In this document: positions 1 through 9,941 of the stretch, one piece after another
How the letters are laid out: the number at the start of each line of letters is the position of its first letter
How positions within the stretch are numbered: the stretch's first letter is position 1
From: Olivibacter jilunii
GTDB taxonomy: Bacteria; Bacteroidota; Bacteroidia; Sphingobacteriales; Sphingobacteriaceae
Length of the DNA: 64,000 bases
Direction of reading: 5' to 3'
Assembly: GCF_900607235.1 (NCBI RefSeq)
Contig: NZ_LR027851.1
Location: forward strand, 473,035-537,034
Made by a program: the position numbers and the translations under genes
The notes under the pieces: generated by a model
The model's database searches: none
Seen by the model: the letters and a program-made list of their open reading frames with translations, nothing else
What the model was told of the DNA's origin: nothing

Positions 1-93
1 GGGCCGTATAGGGGACAATGTCTCCTGCGCATAAGCATTTCCTATTGCGAATAGGAAGTAACTGCCGATATAAAGCATTCTTTTTCTCGTCAT
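1..93 (-). CDS. N-terminus of an exported protein (partial)
   Basis: Only the first 31 codons are inside the window. ATG at 93 reads MTRKRMLYIGSYFLFAIGNA and then YAQ, a typical signal peptide: basic n-region, hydrophobic core and an AYA-Q cleavage site. The start lies 7 bases after the GH127 stop on the same strand, so it is probably the next gene of polysaccharide locus 1 and could be another glycoside hydrolase or a periplasmic accessory protein. The family cannot be told from this fragment. Confidence 0.75.
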   Translation of the reverse strand, partial: MTRKRMLYIGSYFLFAIGNAYAQETLSPIRP

Positions 94-100
94 GATATTT

Positions 101-2191
101 TTAATTAATTACAGGGAATTGTGTGATTCGTAAGGTAGTGCAACCATAGGGAATCAAGGTGATTGGGATTTCTTCTTCCGCTGCTTCCGTAAATTGATGG
201 GGAAGCGGGCCCGCCATGTTTTTATAGAGTTTCCACTCCGGAATTTTTTTAGCTTTGGTCTGAAGGATAATCGGTGCGCCGGATAAATTCCATGGATATT
301 GACCGTTTGCCTTGTTCTTTATGACTTCAAAGCCGCTCTGAGGATCTGCGATCGTTTTCGATAGTAAACCGAAATTCCAATCCGATTTGGGATGCACTTC
401 GAGGTAGTCTCCAAAATAGTCGCCGTCGTTCACTTTACGCCAATCCTCATCGATTTTCAACGCGTATACCAGCGGTCCGCGCTCTACGGCAACGGATAGT
501 TCAGCCCAGCGACTGGTTTCAATTTGCATAGGCAAAACAAGGGTTATTTGATCTCCATTTTTCCAGAGGCGACTGATTTTTACGATGCTGCCTGGCTTAA
601 CCTCTTCATTACTTAGTTCGCCGTTCATCTTAATTTGTGCATTTTTTGCCCAATGTGGAATGCGTAGATGAAAAGGGAAACTTAAATCCTTTTTGCTATG
701 AATAGTAAAATGAATACGCTCATCGAAAGGATAATAGGTGTCTTCGGAGATTTCGATGGGCTGTCCGTTTACTTGTGCTTTTACGTGGCTAGGACCGTAC
801 AAAAGCGCCGCTACGCCTCCGTCGGCCGTTTGATACCAGAGGTTTTGTACAAGCTTGGGCCATCCTTGGTGCATATTGGCTGTACAACAGGGATACCCCG
901 TAAGTAATCCATAACATTGATCAGTACCTTGGTGCCCATCATCTTCGAAAAAATTACGTTTGGCGCGGGAAATCATAACTTGGTTTGCGCTTTGAAAATA
1001 TTGCCGATAATTAAAGTCGTCCGTAGCTTGTGTAGGCATGGCATTATAGGCGATTTTTTCGATTCGATCGGCAAATTCCGTGTCGCCTGTAATGGTCAGC
1101 ATACTTTCTAAGGAGAAGAGCATTTCGACCACCGAGCAGAATTCAATACCTTGCGTAGGCGCGTTCCCATGGAGAGGTTCGTCTCCACCGTACATGCCCT
1201 GCGCTTGACCGTGAAAGATAGCGATGTCATTAAAGGCTTTTTTTACTGCTTCGATATAGGTCGAATCGGGATGCTGTTGATAATAAATAACCGGTGTTTT
1301 AATACCTTGAGCAAGATTAACACAGTGGAAGCTTTGCAACTGACCAACATGTAATTTATCGATAAGCGCTTGCTTAAATGGATAAGTATTGCCGGTGTTA
1401 TATGGGTAGAGATGTTCAATACCATCCTGTTTTGTGCCGTAAGCGCCTGAAAATACCTTTGTATAGGGAAAAGTCTGTTGATAAATCAGATTACCTAAAT
1501 CCAATAGAAAGTTTTCGCCCGTCACGTTGTACAACCAATAAACGACCATTAAATTGTCAGCTCCTCTGCGATTTCCCCAAAAAGACCATTGGTCCAAGGG
1601 ATGCTGGGGAAGTTCTTGCAGCTGATATTTAAAATATTTAGTCAGCGCTTCAATAACGCGTTTATCGCCTGTGGCGCTGTAATATTGTTGGAGCACTTTT
1701 AGCATAACCATACGAGGCCACCAATCTTCTACGGGCTCTTTTTGAATACCGGGTTCGGGCTCTGGTTTTTCCGCAAGGGGTTTAGGTCCAAGATAACCGT
1801 CTTCACGCTGGTTGTTCAAAGTCCATTCAATCCAAGGTTTCACTTTGTTAATAAGAGCTTGGTCTTTCAAAATATACGCTAAAGGAAGTAAACCATCGAC
1901 CCAATAGGGGCCTCTTTCCCACGCATCGCCATCGCCACCCAACCAGCCGTTTCGCGAGCCAATTACTTGCGGATAACGTGCATCCAGGTGTCCGGTAAGT
2001 CCGGCTTTCATTCGATTAAGTTGATCGGCCAGCCAACCCTTTGCTTGTATATTACCCAGCGGGAGCTCGAGATAAGGATTAGGACGTAGGGGGCTACGAT
2101 TCTGTACTTGCGCCTCGCTTGCAACGCCTAGGCCGAAAGCAAGAAGAATAAAACATATAACTTGTTTTGTTTTCATCGTTGTATGAAGCAT
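101..2191 (-). CDS. GH127-like (DUF1680) beta-L-arabinofuranosidase family protein
   Basis: A 696-residue secreted glycoside hydrolase. A signal peptide begins at M1 or at M6 (second ATG at 2176). The (alpha/alpha)6-barrel family GH127/DUF1680 is recognised by GWL, WWPRMV and the pair IEFC (E350, C352) plus YPCC (C435, C436). These match the Glu-Cys-Cys-Cys zinc site of characterised GH127 enzymes, in which one Cys of the CC pair is the nucleophile. E338 in GGDEP is the likely acid/base. Length fits the family. It starts 4 bases after the susD stop, so it is co-transcribed with the SusCD transporter. By family knowledge the substrate may be beta-L-arabinofuranosides, but GH127-related proteins have other activities, so substrate is inference. 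Confidence 0.88.
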   Translation of the reverse strand: MLHTTMKTKQVICFILLAFGLGVASEAQVQNRSPLRPNPYLELPLGNIQAKGWLADQLNRMKAGLTGHLDARYPQVIGSRNGWLGGDGDAWERGPYWVDGLLPLAYILKDQALINKVKPWIEWTLNNQREDGYLGPKPLAEKPEPEPGIQKEPVEDWWPRMVMLKVLQQYYSATGDKRVIEALTKYFKYQLQELPQHPLDQWSFWGNRRGADNLMVVYWLYNVTGENFLLDLGNLIYQQTFPYTKVFSGAYGTKQDGIEHLYPYNTGNTYPFKQALIDKLHVGQLQSFHCVNLAQGIKTPVIYYQQHPDSTYIEAVKKAFNDIAIFHGQAQGMYGGDEPLHGNAPTQGIEFCSVVEMLFSLESMLTITGDTEFADRIEKIAYNAMPTQATDDFNYRQYFQSANQVMISRAKRNFFEDDGHQGTDQCYGLLTGYPCCTANMHQGWPKLVQNLWYQTADGGVAALLYGPSHVKAQVNGQPIEISEDTYYPFDERIHFTIHSKKDLSFPFHLRIPHWAKNAQIKMNGELSNEEVKPGSIVKISRLWKNGDQITLVLPMQIETSRWAELSVAVERGPLVYALKIDEDWRKVNDGDYFGDYLEVHPKSDWNFGLLSKTIADPQSGFEVIKNKANGQYPWNLSGAPIILQTKAKKIPEWKLYKNMAGPLPHQFTEAAEEEIPITLIPYGCTTLRITQFPVIN

Positions 2192-2195
2192 GATG

Positions 2196-3803
2196 TTAGT
2201 AACCTTGGTTTTGTGTTAAATTAGGATTCGAGTTGATGGTCTGCTGCGGAATCGGGAAGATAATACGATAATCACCATTTGGTTTATGTGATAGCCAACT
2301 TTTGCTGGTAAATATGCCAAAGCGAATCATGTCGCGTCGACGGTGACCTTCCCAAGCGAATTCCCACCCGAGTTCATCAAGCATGCGTCCATATTTTATG
2401 GGTGCTGTGTTGCCTTCATCTATTATTTTATAATCTTCTACATAACCATAAGGATAGCGACTGTTCTGCTTCAGCTCACTACCGGTTACATTCGCTTTTT
2501 CAGGATTATTTCTGAAAGCCCGGTTTCTTACTTGGCTAACTAACATCGCTGCTTCATCTGCGCTGCCGTTACGCAACAGGCACTCGGCCTTCATCAGCAG
2601 GATATCAGCATATCGGAAGAAAGGAAAATCATTATCTAAATTATGCATGGCTCCCATCTTGACGGTAAATTTATTCATCCGATAGCCTTCTGATTCACCG
2701 GTGTACAATCCGTCCGGAATTGCTTTTGTGAATACAAGCGGCTTGCCGGCTTGATCGTATGCACCCAGAAGTGCTGTCTTGCCATCGGCGGCAAATTGAG
2801 GCCCCATCAACCAAGTGTCGGCTAAGCGTCCGTCAACTGGATCATAGCTGTCGATAAATTGTGGTACGGCCATGGCTGAACCGGAACCCCAAGGGGTGGC
2901 TTGCATATTCGCTTTGGCTTTTAGCGAGGCGTGCCAAGAAAACATATGGAAGAGAAAACCACCGCCAACAGTTTCATTGAAGGGAACGGCAAATATAATT
3001 TCCGGAGAATTTTCATTAAAGGTGCTAAATATCTCCCTAAAGTTGGTGCTTAGACTGTATTTACCAGAGCTGATCACATCATTGCATTGTTGTATGCAAT
3101 CTTGCCAGGCGGGTGCACCACTGTAAACTTCTGCATTGAGATACACATTAGCTAACAGGGATTTCGCGGCCCATTTATTAAATCGACCATAGAAAAGCTG
3201 ATCACGATCTTCACTTAGTGCGGGGATGGCAGCGTTGATTTCCGAAACAATGAATTGATAAAGTTCAGCTCTCGACACGTTAGCCGGAAGCTGAGTGCTG
3301 ACTGTTGTAACGAGGGGTGCATCGCCAAAATTATCACAAACGAGCCAATAAAAAAAAGCACGTATTACTCTTACTTCTGCTATGATGCTTTCTTTTGTTA
3401 ATCCGTCACTTAAGGGAATTTTGTCCGCTTCAAATAAGCTTATAATGCGATTGGCGTTGATTACACCTTTATAGAAGCTGTTCCACATGGCACTCATTTG
3501 CTCGTTTTCTGAATTCCATGTATGTAAGTGGATTCTCTTGTATATGCCACCATCATCCCAACCAGAGGCATTAGCAGGCATGACCAACTCATCCGAGGAA
3601 GTTTCCTGTACGCCCGCCCAATTGTGATGGTCGAAAAGTTCACGCATATTGGCATAGAGAATGCCGGTTGCCTGATAAGCATTGGTGTAGGTTAACTGAT
3701 CATCAGTTACCTCAGTATATAAGATTTCGTCTAGGTCATTGTTGCAAGCAGAGAGCATAATGACGAATAAAAAAAACGGTATATAATATGTTAGTGTTTT
3801 CAT
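2196..3803 (-). CDS. SusD/RagB-family glycan-binding lipoprotein (locus 1)
   Basis: A 535-residue outer-surface lipoprotein. A signal peptide ends in lipobox LSAC (C20). The TPR-like helices of SusD families follow, then the C-terminal RagB/SusD part with RYADILLMKAECLLRNG (about 395-411), the WEGHRRRDMIRFG motif and the terminal FPIPQQTINSNPNL signature. It binds oligosaccharide and caps the SusC pore. The gene follows susC by 11 bases and precedes the GH127 gene by 4, so it is clearly in the same operon. Ligand unknown. Confidence 0.95.
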   Translation of the reverse strand: MKTLTYYIPFFLFVIMLSACNNDLDEILYTEVTDDQLTYTNAYQATGILYANMRELFDHHNWAGVQETSSDELVMPANASGWDDGGIYKRIHLHTWNSENEQMSAMWNSFYKGVINANRIISLFEADKIPLSDGLTKESIIAEVRVIRAFFYWLVCDNFGDAPLVTTVSTQLPANVSRAELYQFIVSEINAAIPALSEDRDQLFYGRFNKWAAKSLLANVYLNAEVYSGAPAWQDCIQQCNDVISSGKYSLSTNFREIFSTFNENSPEIIFAVPFNETVGGGFLFHMFSWHASLKAKANMQATPWGSGSAMAVPQFIDSYDPVDGRLADTWLMGPQFAADGKTALLGAYDQAGKPLVFTKAIPDGLYTGESEGYRMNKFTVKMGAMHNLDNDFPFFRYADILLMKAECLLRNGSADEAAMLVSQVRNRAFRNNPEKANVTGSELKQNSRYPYGYVEDYKIIDEGNTAPIKYGRMLDELGWEFAWEGHRRRDMIRFGIFTSKSWLSHKPNGDYRIIFPIPQQTINSNPNLTQNQGY

Positions 3804-3814
3804 CTTTCAAGGAC

Positions 3815-6800
3815 TTAAAAAGTTAAGAATGCACCCAAGGTGTAACTAGTAGTAGACGGATAACGATTTTTATTATCAATACCTGGAGATAAGCCGCTAA
3901 TACTTACTTCGGGATCTATCCCTTTATAACCGGTAATGGTAGCTAGGTTCGAAATCGATCCATACAGACGTACGCGCTTAATGTATTTGCCGGTAGCCGG
4001 AAGATTATAGCCCAAAGTGACATTGTCGATTTTCCAGTAGTCGCCATTTTCTATATAATAACTTACGTAATTAAGGGATTGATCATCGGCAAGTGGACGT
4101 TTGTCAAAGACGTTGTTATAGGCTGAATTGAGTAAATTACCGCGTGTAAGCATCACCGGGTTGCCATAGAACATTTCGGGCATATTCAAGATTTGGAAAC
4201 CGAAGGCACCACGCATAGTAATATTCAAATCGAAATTTTTGTATACTATAGTGTTGTTCCAGCTTGCGTAATATTTCGGTAACCCATTGCCTATAATTTG
4301 CTTGTCATCGGCTTGTTGATTGGCTATGGGCTTTGGGTTGCCATCTTTACCTTCAATAATCCAATAGCCGTTCTCATCAATATCAACGGTCTTAAATCCA
4401 TAGAAATTGCCTATAGGCTGACCCACTTGCACGCGATGGGTACGTTGTTGAATCGGTTCACCCGTTTCTCCGGTATCAAAGTAACCGCTAGCGAGCTGGA
4501 AGTTCTCATCAGATAAGGATAAAATCTTATTACTGTTGGTGGAAAAGTTTACGGATGTACGCCACTGAAAGTCGCCCGTTTGCAGAGGTACACCGTTCAC
4601 CTGCAACTCGACTCCCTTATTCTGCATAGAGGCTGCATTTGCTTGAATCGTATTGTACAAATAGGGTGGGGTAGGTACCGGATAATCCATTAACAAATCT
4701 TTTGTGGTTCTTCTGTAGTAGTCGACCGAACCGGACAAACGGTTGTCAAAGAACCCAAAATCAAGACCCATATTTAACTCCTCTTTCTTCTCCCAACGTA
4801 GATCGGGATTCGGATTTAGCGAAGGATTCACTACCTGAATCCATTGTCCATTAACAAGACTATAGGTATCAAAGTTAACTAGGCTTAAGGATTGATACGG
4901 ATCGGGTGGTTCCGTACCGGTGATGCCGAACCCTGCCCGAAATTTTAGGTTACTAAGAGCTTTGACATCTTGGAAAAAAAGCTCGCGAATGGCATTCCAC
5001 CCTACTGAAACTGCCGGAAAATTACCCCATTTGCTGTTTCGTCCAAACTTAGAAGACCCCTCATGACGAATGCTGGCCATGAGAAGGTACTTTTCTTTAT
5101 AATTGTAGTTTAGTCTGAAAAAATAACCGACTAACTTGTTCTCGCTTTGTAAGGAATTCTCAGGCGCTTGTCCGCGTTTTAAGGCTAATCCGGCTCCCAT
5201 ATTGTTATATGAAAAATCATCCGTCGGAAAATCCCAATTTTGCATCCAATAATCTTGGTAATTATTGTTTCGCCAACTGTAACCGATTAAGCCGGTAATT
5301 TCATGGTCTTTAATAATTGTATGGTAGTCAGCTGTCAATTCTAACAGATCCTCTTGCGTGCGTGTAGTGCCTCTGGAAGCGTAGCCATTTCTTCCATCTC
5401 GAATGGTTGAGAAATGCTTCTTTGTTTCGTAGTAACCCCGGGTGCTATTATAAAGATCGCGCGAAAGTAAAAGCTTTACATGGATGTCTTGTGTAGGCGA
5501 ATAAGTGATATTGCCAAACGTTCTGAAATTGTTGTTCTGAATGAGTCCCTGTGTTTCTTCCAAGAGCGCTACGGGATTCATATAGTCGGTTTTCTCTATC
5601 CGCTCTACCCATGTCCCGTTATCATCTTTTAGACGATCAGTCGGATTAAAAGTAAGTCCGTTTCTGTACACATCTCCTCGGAAGCTCGTACCGTCTGCGC
5701 CGGAAAAATATTTTTGTTGATAACCATTTATATTGGCATTCAATTTTAACTTACCGTCAAACATCTGATGATTAAACTCAATGCGTGGGAAAAGTACTTG
5801 GTTGTTCGACCTTTTGATAATACCTTCAAGATTTCTGTAATTTACATTAGCGATATAATTGGTTTTACTGTTTCCGCCTTTTAAACTGATATTATATACT
5901 TGTGAAATAGGTGTTTGTGTTATTTCGTCCAACCAATCGGTCTCGTAACCATAATCAGTAGCACCTGGCCTTCCCTCAGCCACCCGTTGACGGTATTGAG
6001 CAGCATCCATAAAATCCAGTCTTCTGGCAATACTTTGTGTGGTAAAATAGGTGTTGACGTCAATAGTTGCGGGTGTTTCCCCATTTACTTTTTTGGTGGT
6101 AATCAGAATAACCCCATTGGTGCCCCGTGTACCATAAATGGCTGCCGCAGAGCCATCTTTCAGGATATCGATGGACTCGATATCTTCCGGTGCAACGGTA
6201 AACAGCGTTCCGGGTACACCATCAATTAACACCAAAGGGGCACTACTGGCTAAAATAGAGGGTACTCCCCGGAGATTAACTTGAGCAGTTGCAACCGGAT
6301 TGGCATCGGGTGATACTACACTTAAACCGGCAACTTTACCACGAATCAATTGTGCAGCGTCATTTACCGAACCTTGAACGAAATCTTCTGATTTAACACT
6401 GGCAATGGCGGTGGTAATTTGTTCGCGTTTTTGTGTGCCATATCCTACTACTACCACTTCATTAAGCGTATTCGCATCTTCTTTTAAGGTAATATCAATC
6501 GTGTTTTGGTTCTTAATGGGTACTTCTTGTGTAACATAACCAATATAGCTGAATAAAAGAGTTGCATTTTCCTGAGAAATCGAGAGCTTATAAAGCCCAT
6601 CTACATTGCTTGTTGTACCGGTGTTAGTACCTTTTATCTTTATACTAACGCCTTGTAGGGGTAGTCCTTTCTCGTCTCTCACTACTCCACTGACAAATTG
6701 CTGAAAGGTAGCAACGCTTTTTACTACCCGATGGATGCCTTTCAAAACAATCGTTCGTTGCATGATTTTGAATGATAGCGGTTGGTTTTCCAAGCTTTTT

Positions 6801-7087
6801 TTCAGTGCTTCTTCAATGGATACGTTTTTAAGATCGACGGTGATGGGGCTGGCTTTCTCTATATCCATCTTATCGAACAGAAAATGATACCCACTTTGCT
6901 GTTCAATTAACTTGAGGATATCAGTGACGGAAGCTTCTTCCTTTTTTAAGGTTATCCCTTGACTATAACTTTTGGCACTGACCTGCATCAGGGCTAATAG
7001 TAGTATAAACGCAGTAAGTTTCATAGTCAATAATAATTGCTGCAGGAACGGCCGATCACATAGCGCGGCCTTTGAAATAAATTTCAT
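3815..7087 (-). CDS. SusC/RagA TonB-dependent receptor with STN domain (locus 1)
   Basis: A 1090-residue outer-membrane importer. A signal peptide ends near SAKSYSQ (about residue 43; an alternative ATG is at M22). Then come an STN (secretin/TonB short N-terminal) domain at about 50-117, a carboxypeptidase-regulatory-like domain at about 130-203, the plug opening with EVVVVGYGTQKR (from about 210) and LIDGVPGTL, and the barrel ending in TLGAFLTF with terminal Phe. The STN domain is the part that signals to a FecR anti-sigma factor, and the fecR and ECF sigma genes lie directly upstream. Import is therefore probably self-inducing through trans-envelope signalling. Confidence 0.96.
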   Translation of the reverse strand: MKFISKAALCDRPFLQQLLLTMKLTAFILLLALMQVSAKSYSQGITLKKEEASVTDILKLIEQQSGYHFLFDKMDIEKASPITVDLKNVSIEEALKKSLENQPLSFKIMQRTIVLKGIHRVVKSVATFQQFVSGVVRDEKGLPLQGVSIKIKGTNTGTTSNVDGLYKLSISQENATLLFSYIGYVTQEVPIKNQNTIDITLKEDANTLNEVVVVGYGTQKREQITTAIASVKSEDFVQGSVNDAAQLIRGKVAGLSVVSPDANPVATAQVNLRGVPSILASSAPLVLIDGVPGTLFTVAPEDIESIDILKDGSAAAIYGTRGTNGVILITTKKVNGETPATIDVNTYFTTQSIARRLDFMDAAQYRQRVAEGRPGATDYGYETDWLDEITQTPISQVYNISLKGGNSKTNYIANVNYRNLEGIIKRSNNQVLFPRIEFNHQMFDGKLKLNANINGYQQKYFSGADGTSFRGDVYRNGLTFNPTDRLKDDNGTWVERIEKTDYMNPVALLEETQGLIQNNNFRTFGNITYSPTQDIHVKLLLSRDLYNSTRGYYETKKHFSTIRDGRNGYASRGTTRTQEDLLELTADYHTIIKDHEITGLIGYSWRNNNYQDYWMQNWDFPTDDFSYNNMGAGLALKRGQAPENSLQSENKLVGYFFRLNYNYKEKYLLMASIRHEGSSKFGRNSKWGNFPAVSVGWNAIRELFFQDVKALSNLKFRAGFGITGTEPPDPYQSLSLVNFDTYSLVNGQWIQVVNPSLNPNPDLRWEKKEELNMGLDFGFFDNRLSGSVDYYRRTTKDLLMDYPVPTPPYLYNTIQANAASMQNKGVELQVNGVPLQTGDFQWRTSVNFSTNSNKILSLSDENFQLASGYFDTGETGEPIQQRTHRVQVGQPIGNFYGFKTVDIDENGYWIIEGKDGNPKPIANQQADDKQIIGNGLPKYYASWNNTIVYKNFDLNITMRGAFGFQILNMPEMFYGNPVMLTRGNLLNSAYNNVFDKRPLADDQSLNYVSYYIENGDYWKIDNVTLGYNLPATGKYIKRVRLYGSISNLATITGYKGIDPEVSISGLSPGIDNKNRYPSTTSYTLGAFLTF

Positions 7088-7151
7088 TACTTTTGTTGTG
7101 TTTGGGTTAATAAATGTTGTCAGACCAATGTGGAAATAACTCCAAGCTTTT

Positions 7152-7176
7152 CGGAGAGTGGTACCAGCACTCTCCG
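7152..7176. other. Symmetric hairpin in the leader of susC 1
   Basis: CGGAGAGTG and CACTCTCCG form a perfect 9-bp stem around a 7-base loop, 65 bases before the susC start. The T-run lies on the plus strand, opposite to the genes, so it is not a classical terminator for fecR. It may act in the susC leader RNA or end an antisense transcript. A similar hairpin lies at 25169-25192. Confidence 0.6.
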
Positions 7177-7260
7177 TTTTACTGTCATTCTTATTGTTTT
7201 TATTCGCTCATCATGTTTGGGTTTACGTTATTGGTTAGGCTCAAAGACGAAGCTTTGCAG

Positions 7261-8457
7261 TTAGTTTTTAATCAAGACTTTTCTTCCTCGTATTTCGTAA
7301 TTTACGCCGGTATAGGCAAGCATATTCATCAACTCAGATAGATTGACATTTCTGGAAACGCTTCCATTCAGTAATTTCTTGGATCGAACACCGGTATATT
7401 CCACTTCAATATCATACCATCTGGCCACTTGTTCCATAACGTGTTGAATACTAGCGTCCTTAAATATAAAGACGCCATTTTTCCAGGCAATTTCACTTTC
7501 TATGTCAGCATGATCAGTTATAGTAATGGTCTCATTGCGATGCAGTAATGCTTGTTGGCCCGGTTTTAACAACTTCGCCTGTGTCCCGCGCTTTATTTTA
7601 ACTGCTCCGTTAACCAGGGTGGTTTTAACTACCGTTTCGTTATCGTAATCCAATAAATTAAAATCAGTGCCCAATACATGCACTTCTAAATGCCTACTAA
7701 TCACTTTAAATGCCTTGTTTGAATGTTTAGCAATCTCAAAGTAAGCCTCACCACTTAATTCTACCTTGCGTTCATTGCCATGGAACTGCGAAGGAAATCG
7801 TAAGGAACTTGCTGCGTTTAACCAGACCTTACTTCCATCGGGGAGCCGTATTTGGTATTGACCCCCTCTAGGGGTCGCTACGGTATTCCAACGCTGTGTT
7901 GGCGTTTCATCATTTTTTATTGTACCGGCATCAATGATGAGTTCTCCGTCAGCTATTTTCTTTATAGATATACCTTTCTCATTGGCTAAAAGGCCGTTCG
8001 GTGAGTCGTTCAGTATAATGGTAGTTCCGTCTGCCATTCTTAAGGTGGCTTTGTTTCCTCCCGGTAAAATATCGCTTTCCTTACTTGGCGCAGTGTTTGT
8101 CGTTTGCAAATTCAGCGGTTTGTTTTTTTGCTGAAGAATAAAAACTCCGAAAGCAAGTCCCGCTAAGACTGCCGCGGTAGCCGCAAGTTTGACATATAGG
8201 GACAGAGAATGACGCTTGGAGATCGGGCGCGCTACTTTCTTTCCTAATATTTGTTTGAGCATCTCTTCGCTTTTTAGCTTTTCTGCTAACAGGGGCGATA
8301 CAAGAGTCTCCTCATAGATGGCCTGTAACACTTGATCGATCTCTTCTTTCGGAAGGGTATCTAACAGAAACAACAGTTCATCTAACTCCTCACGATGAAT
8401 GCTTTTATTTAAAAAACGATTTAGCAAAAAATAGAATCTTTCTGAAGCGCTGTTCAT
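7261..8457 (-). CDS. FecR-family anti-sigma factor (locus 1)
   Basis: A 398-residue inner-membrane anti-sigma factor. A cytoplasmic N-terminal domain (about 1-85) is followed by one membrane segment (about 88-108), a periplasmic FecR domain (about 190-285, with TPRGGQYQIRLPDGSKVWLN and LSGEAYFEI) and a C-terminal DUF4974 domain (about 328-395). I start at ATG 8457 (MNSASERF), because the longer frame begins with TTG at 8490. It lies between the sigma gene and susC on the same strand. By family knowledge it holds the ECF sigma factor until the STN domain of SusC signals ligand. Confidence 0.93.
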   Translation of the reverse strand: MNSASERFYFLLNRFLNKSIHREELDELLFLLDTLPKEEIDQVLQAIYEETLVSPLLAEKLKSEEMLKQILGKKVARPISKRHSLSLYVKLAATAAVLAGLAFGVFILQQKNKPLNLQTTNTAPSKESDILPGGNKATLRMADGTTIILNDSPNGLLANEKGISIKKIADGELIIDAGTIKNDETPTQRWNTVATPRGGQYQIRLPDGSKVWLNAASSLRFPSQFHGNERKVELSGEAYFEIAKHSNKAFKVISRHLEVHVLGTDFNLLDYDNETVVKTTLVNGAVKIKRGTQAKLLKPGQQALLHRNETITITDHADIESEIAWKNGVFIFKDASIQHVMEQVARWYDIEVEYTGVRSKKLLNGSVSRNVNLSELMNMLAYTGVNYEIRGRKVLIKN

Positions 8458-8549
8458 ATTATTATAAATGGTTATGTCCCTTGCTAGCAAAGCGAGACTA
8501 TATAAAAGACAATAAAAAATAAAAAAAGGGGGTAGCGACTAGCGAAAAA

Positions 8550-9116
8550 TTAAAACTTTATTTTAATGAGCAAAAAGAGGAGAAGGTAAATATGCTTTTT
8601 CAGGTAGCTGATAACCGTACTGGTTGCAAGTTTTAGGTAGCTTTTAACGGTCTCTTTAGAAATCCCCATTCGATCGGCTATTTCCGCGTATTTTAAGTGT
8701 TCATGCTTACTTAGCAAATAAACTCTTTGCTGTTGGGGAGGAAGCGTATCGATCGCCTGATCAAGCAAAAGATGATAGTTTGTTAACTCATCTTCGCTAA
8801 ACAGCCTACTGTGTTCGTGTTTCCAGTGTTGGCGGACTGCTTTTTCTTTTACCGCCTGCTTCAGACAATTGAGGCTATGGTTCTTCGAAACAGTAAATAG
8901 ATAGGCTTTAAAATTTTTAACAGCGGTTAATTGCGTTCGGTTTGTCCATATTTTGAGAAAGACATCCTGCACAATTTCCTCCGTAAGCTCATAGGAGTCT
9001 GTCAGCTTATAAACAAAGGTAGCCAGGTGTAAATGATATTGACGAAAAAGAAGCGAAAAGGCATGTTCATTGCCCTTTGATACTTGTAATATCAATTCTT
9101 TTTCCTCGAAAGCCAC
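8550..9116 (-). CDS. ECF RNA polymerase sigma factor (locus 1)
   Basis: About 188 residues. Sigma-70 region 2 (about 20-88) contains EEIVQDVFLKIW, and region 4 (about 121-170) contains LPPQQQRVYLLSKHEHLKYAEIADRMGIS helix-turn-helix features. I start at GTG 9116 (MAFEEKEL), which places the conserved GNEHAF at the usual distance; a TTG at 9173 would add 19 unusual residues. The protein ends in an odd hydrophobic tail (IYLLLFLLIKIKF). It lies upstream of its fecR on the same strand and presumably drives the susC operon. The start is uncertain. Confidence 0.9.
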   Translation of the reverse strand: MAFEEKELILQVSKGNEHAFSLLFRQYHLHLATFVYKLTDSYELTEEIVQDVFLKIWTNRTQLTAVKNFKAYLFTVSKNHSLNCLKQAVKEKAVRQHWKHEHSRLFSEDELTNYHLLLDQAIDTLPPQQQRVYLLSKHEHLKYAEIADRMGISKETVKSYLKLATSTVISYLKKHIYLLLFLLIKIKF

Positions 9117-9234
9117 TAGGTCTGCGATTTGGTTTACTGCAAACAAAAATAGGCAATCAATGCAGAATTCCAAGCATTGGCGATAATCATTGTCTAATAA
9201 ATTAGAAAAGGAAGGATATTTTTAATTCTTGCAA

Positions 9235-9888
9235 TTATTCTGAAGCGTTCTTTTTCAACCACTCAATCCGACGTTGATCAGGTAAATGCTTGACGGTAAA
9301 TTCTTCGAACTTGGCGGTAAAACCTTCGCCATCGGGACAAGCTGCCATCAAACCAACCTGTACAGGCCGATTGTCCTCTAAGGGAGCGTTGCGCAGCATA
9401 ATATAGTTTTTGTCGTCGAAGGAGTAAAAAAATTCAATGGCATCCAAGCGTCTTATCGCTTTTATCCAAATGTGGGGCGGGATTTTTTCCAATCGTACCA
9501 CACTCCAATCGCTTTTTCCGTGCGTTACTACCGCACTGACATTGAGTTTGCCATCCACAAATTCGACGCCCGCCTTGATCCAGTTTTCATGGTCGGTTCG
9601 GATCATTAAACCCATTTGATCAAAGCGCGCCTGGTACTGGCCAATGAGTTTCACCTTCGCTTCGAATTCACCTCCATAGTTAGCATAATAAAAAGGTGCG
9701 TCATCTACGGTAAATCCGTAATGCGAAACTCGCCAATAATCACTTTTAGGGGTCACCTCCATCGTGAATTGTCGACCATCTATTTTCCATTCGGCGGGCT
9801 CATTAAACCAAGTCATTTTTTCGAGGGTCTGAGCTTTAGGTGCGAGCGGTAACAAACAGAATAAAGGTACAAGGGCGAATATTTTCAT
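9235..9888 (-). CDS. DUF1349 concanavalin-like secreted protein
   Basis: 217 residues from ATG 9888 with a clear signal peptide (MKIFALVPLFCLLPLAPKAQ). The mature part matches the DUF1349 (regulation of enolase 1-like) jelly-roll family: TWFNEPAEW near the start, YWRVSHYGF, then DQMGLMIRTDHENWIKAGVE and a late GLMAACPDGEGF. Members are often periplasmic carbohydrate-associated proteins of unproven activity. The earlier TTG at 9909 is rejected because the signal peptide starts at 9888. It lies between the sigma gene of locus 1 and the alcohol dehydrogenase pair, all on the minus strand. Confidence 0.85.
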   Translation of the reverse strand: MKIFALVPLFCLLPLAPKAQTLEKMTWFNEPAEWKIDGRQFTMEVTPKSDYWRVSHYGFTVDDAPFYYANYGGEFEAKVKLIGQYQARFDQMGLMIRTDHENWIKAGVEFVDGKLNVSAVVTHGKSDWSVVRLEKIPPHIWIKAIRRLDAIEFFYSFDDKNYIMLRNAPLEDNRPVQVGLMAACPDGEGFTAKFEEFTVKHLPDQRRIEWLKKNASE

Positions 9889-9941
9889 AATGATGCATTT
9901 GAGCACCAAAAATAGGAAAAGCCTTGGGGCAAAAAAATAAA

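Noticed and set aside
7152..7176. Hairpin as intrinsic terminator of fecR 1
   Set aside because: On the fecR strand the stem is followed by AAAAG, not a U-run; the T-run is on the other strand.
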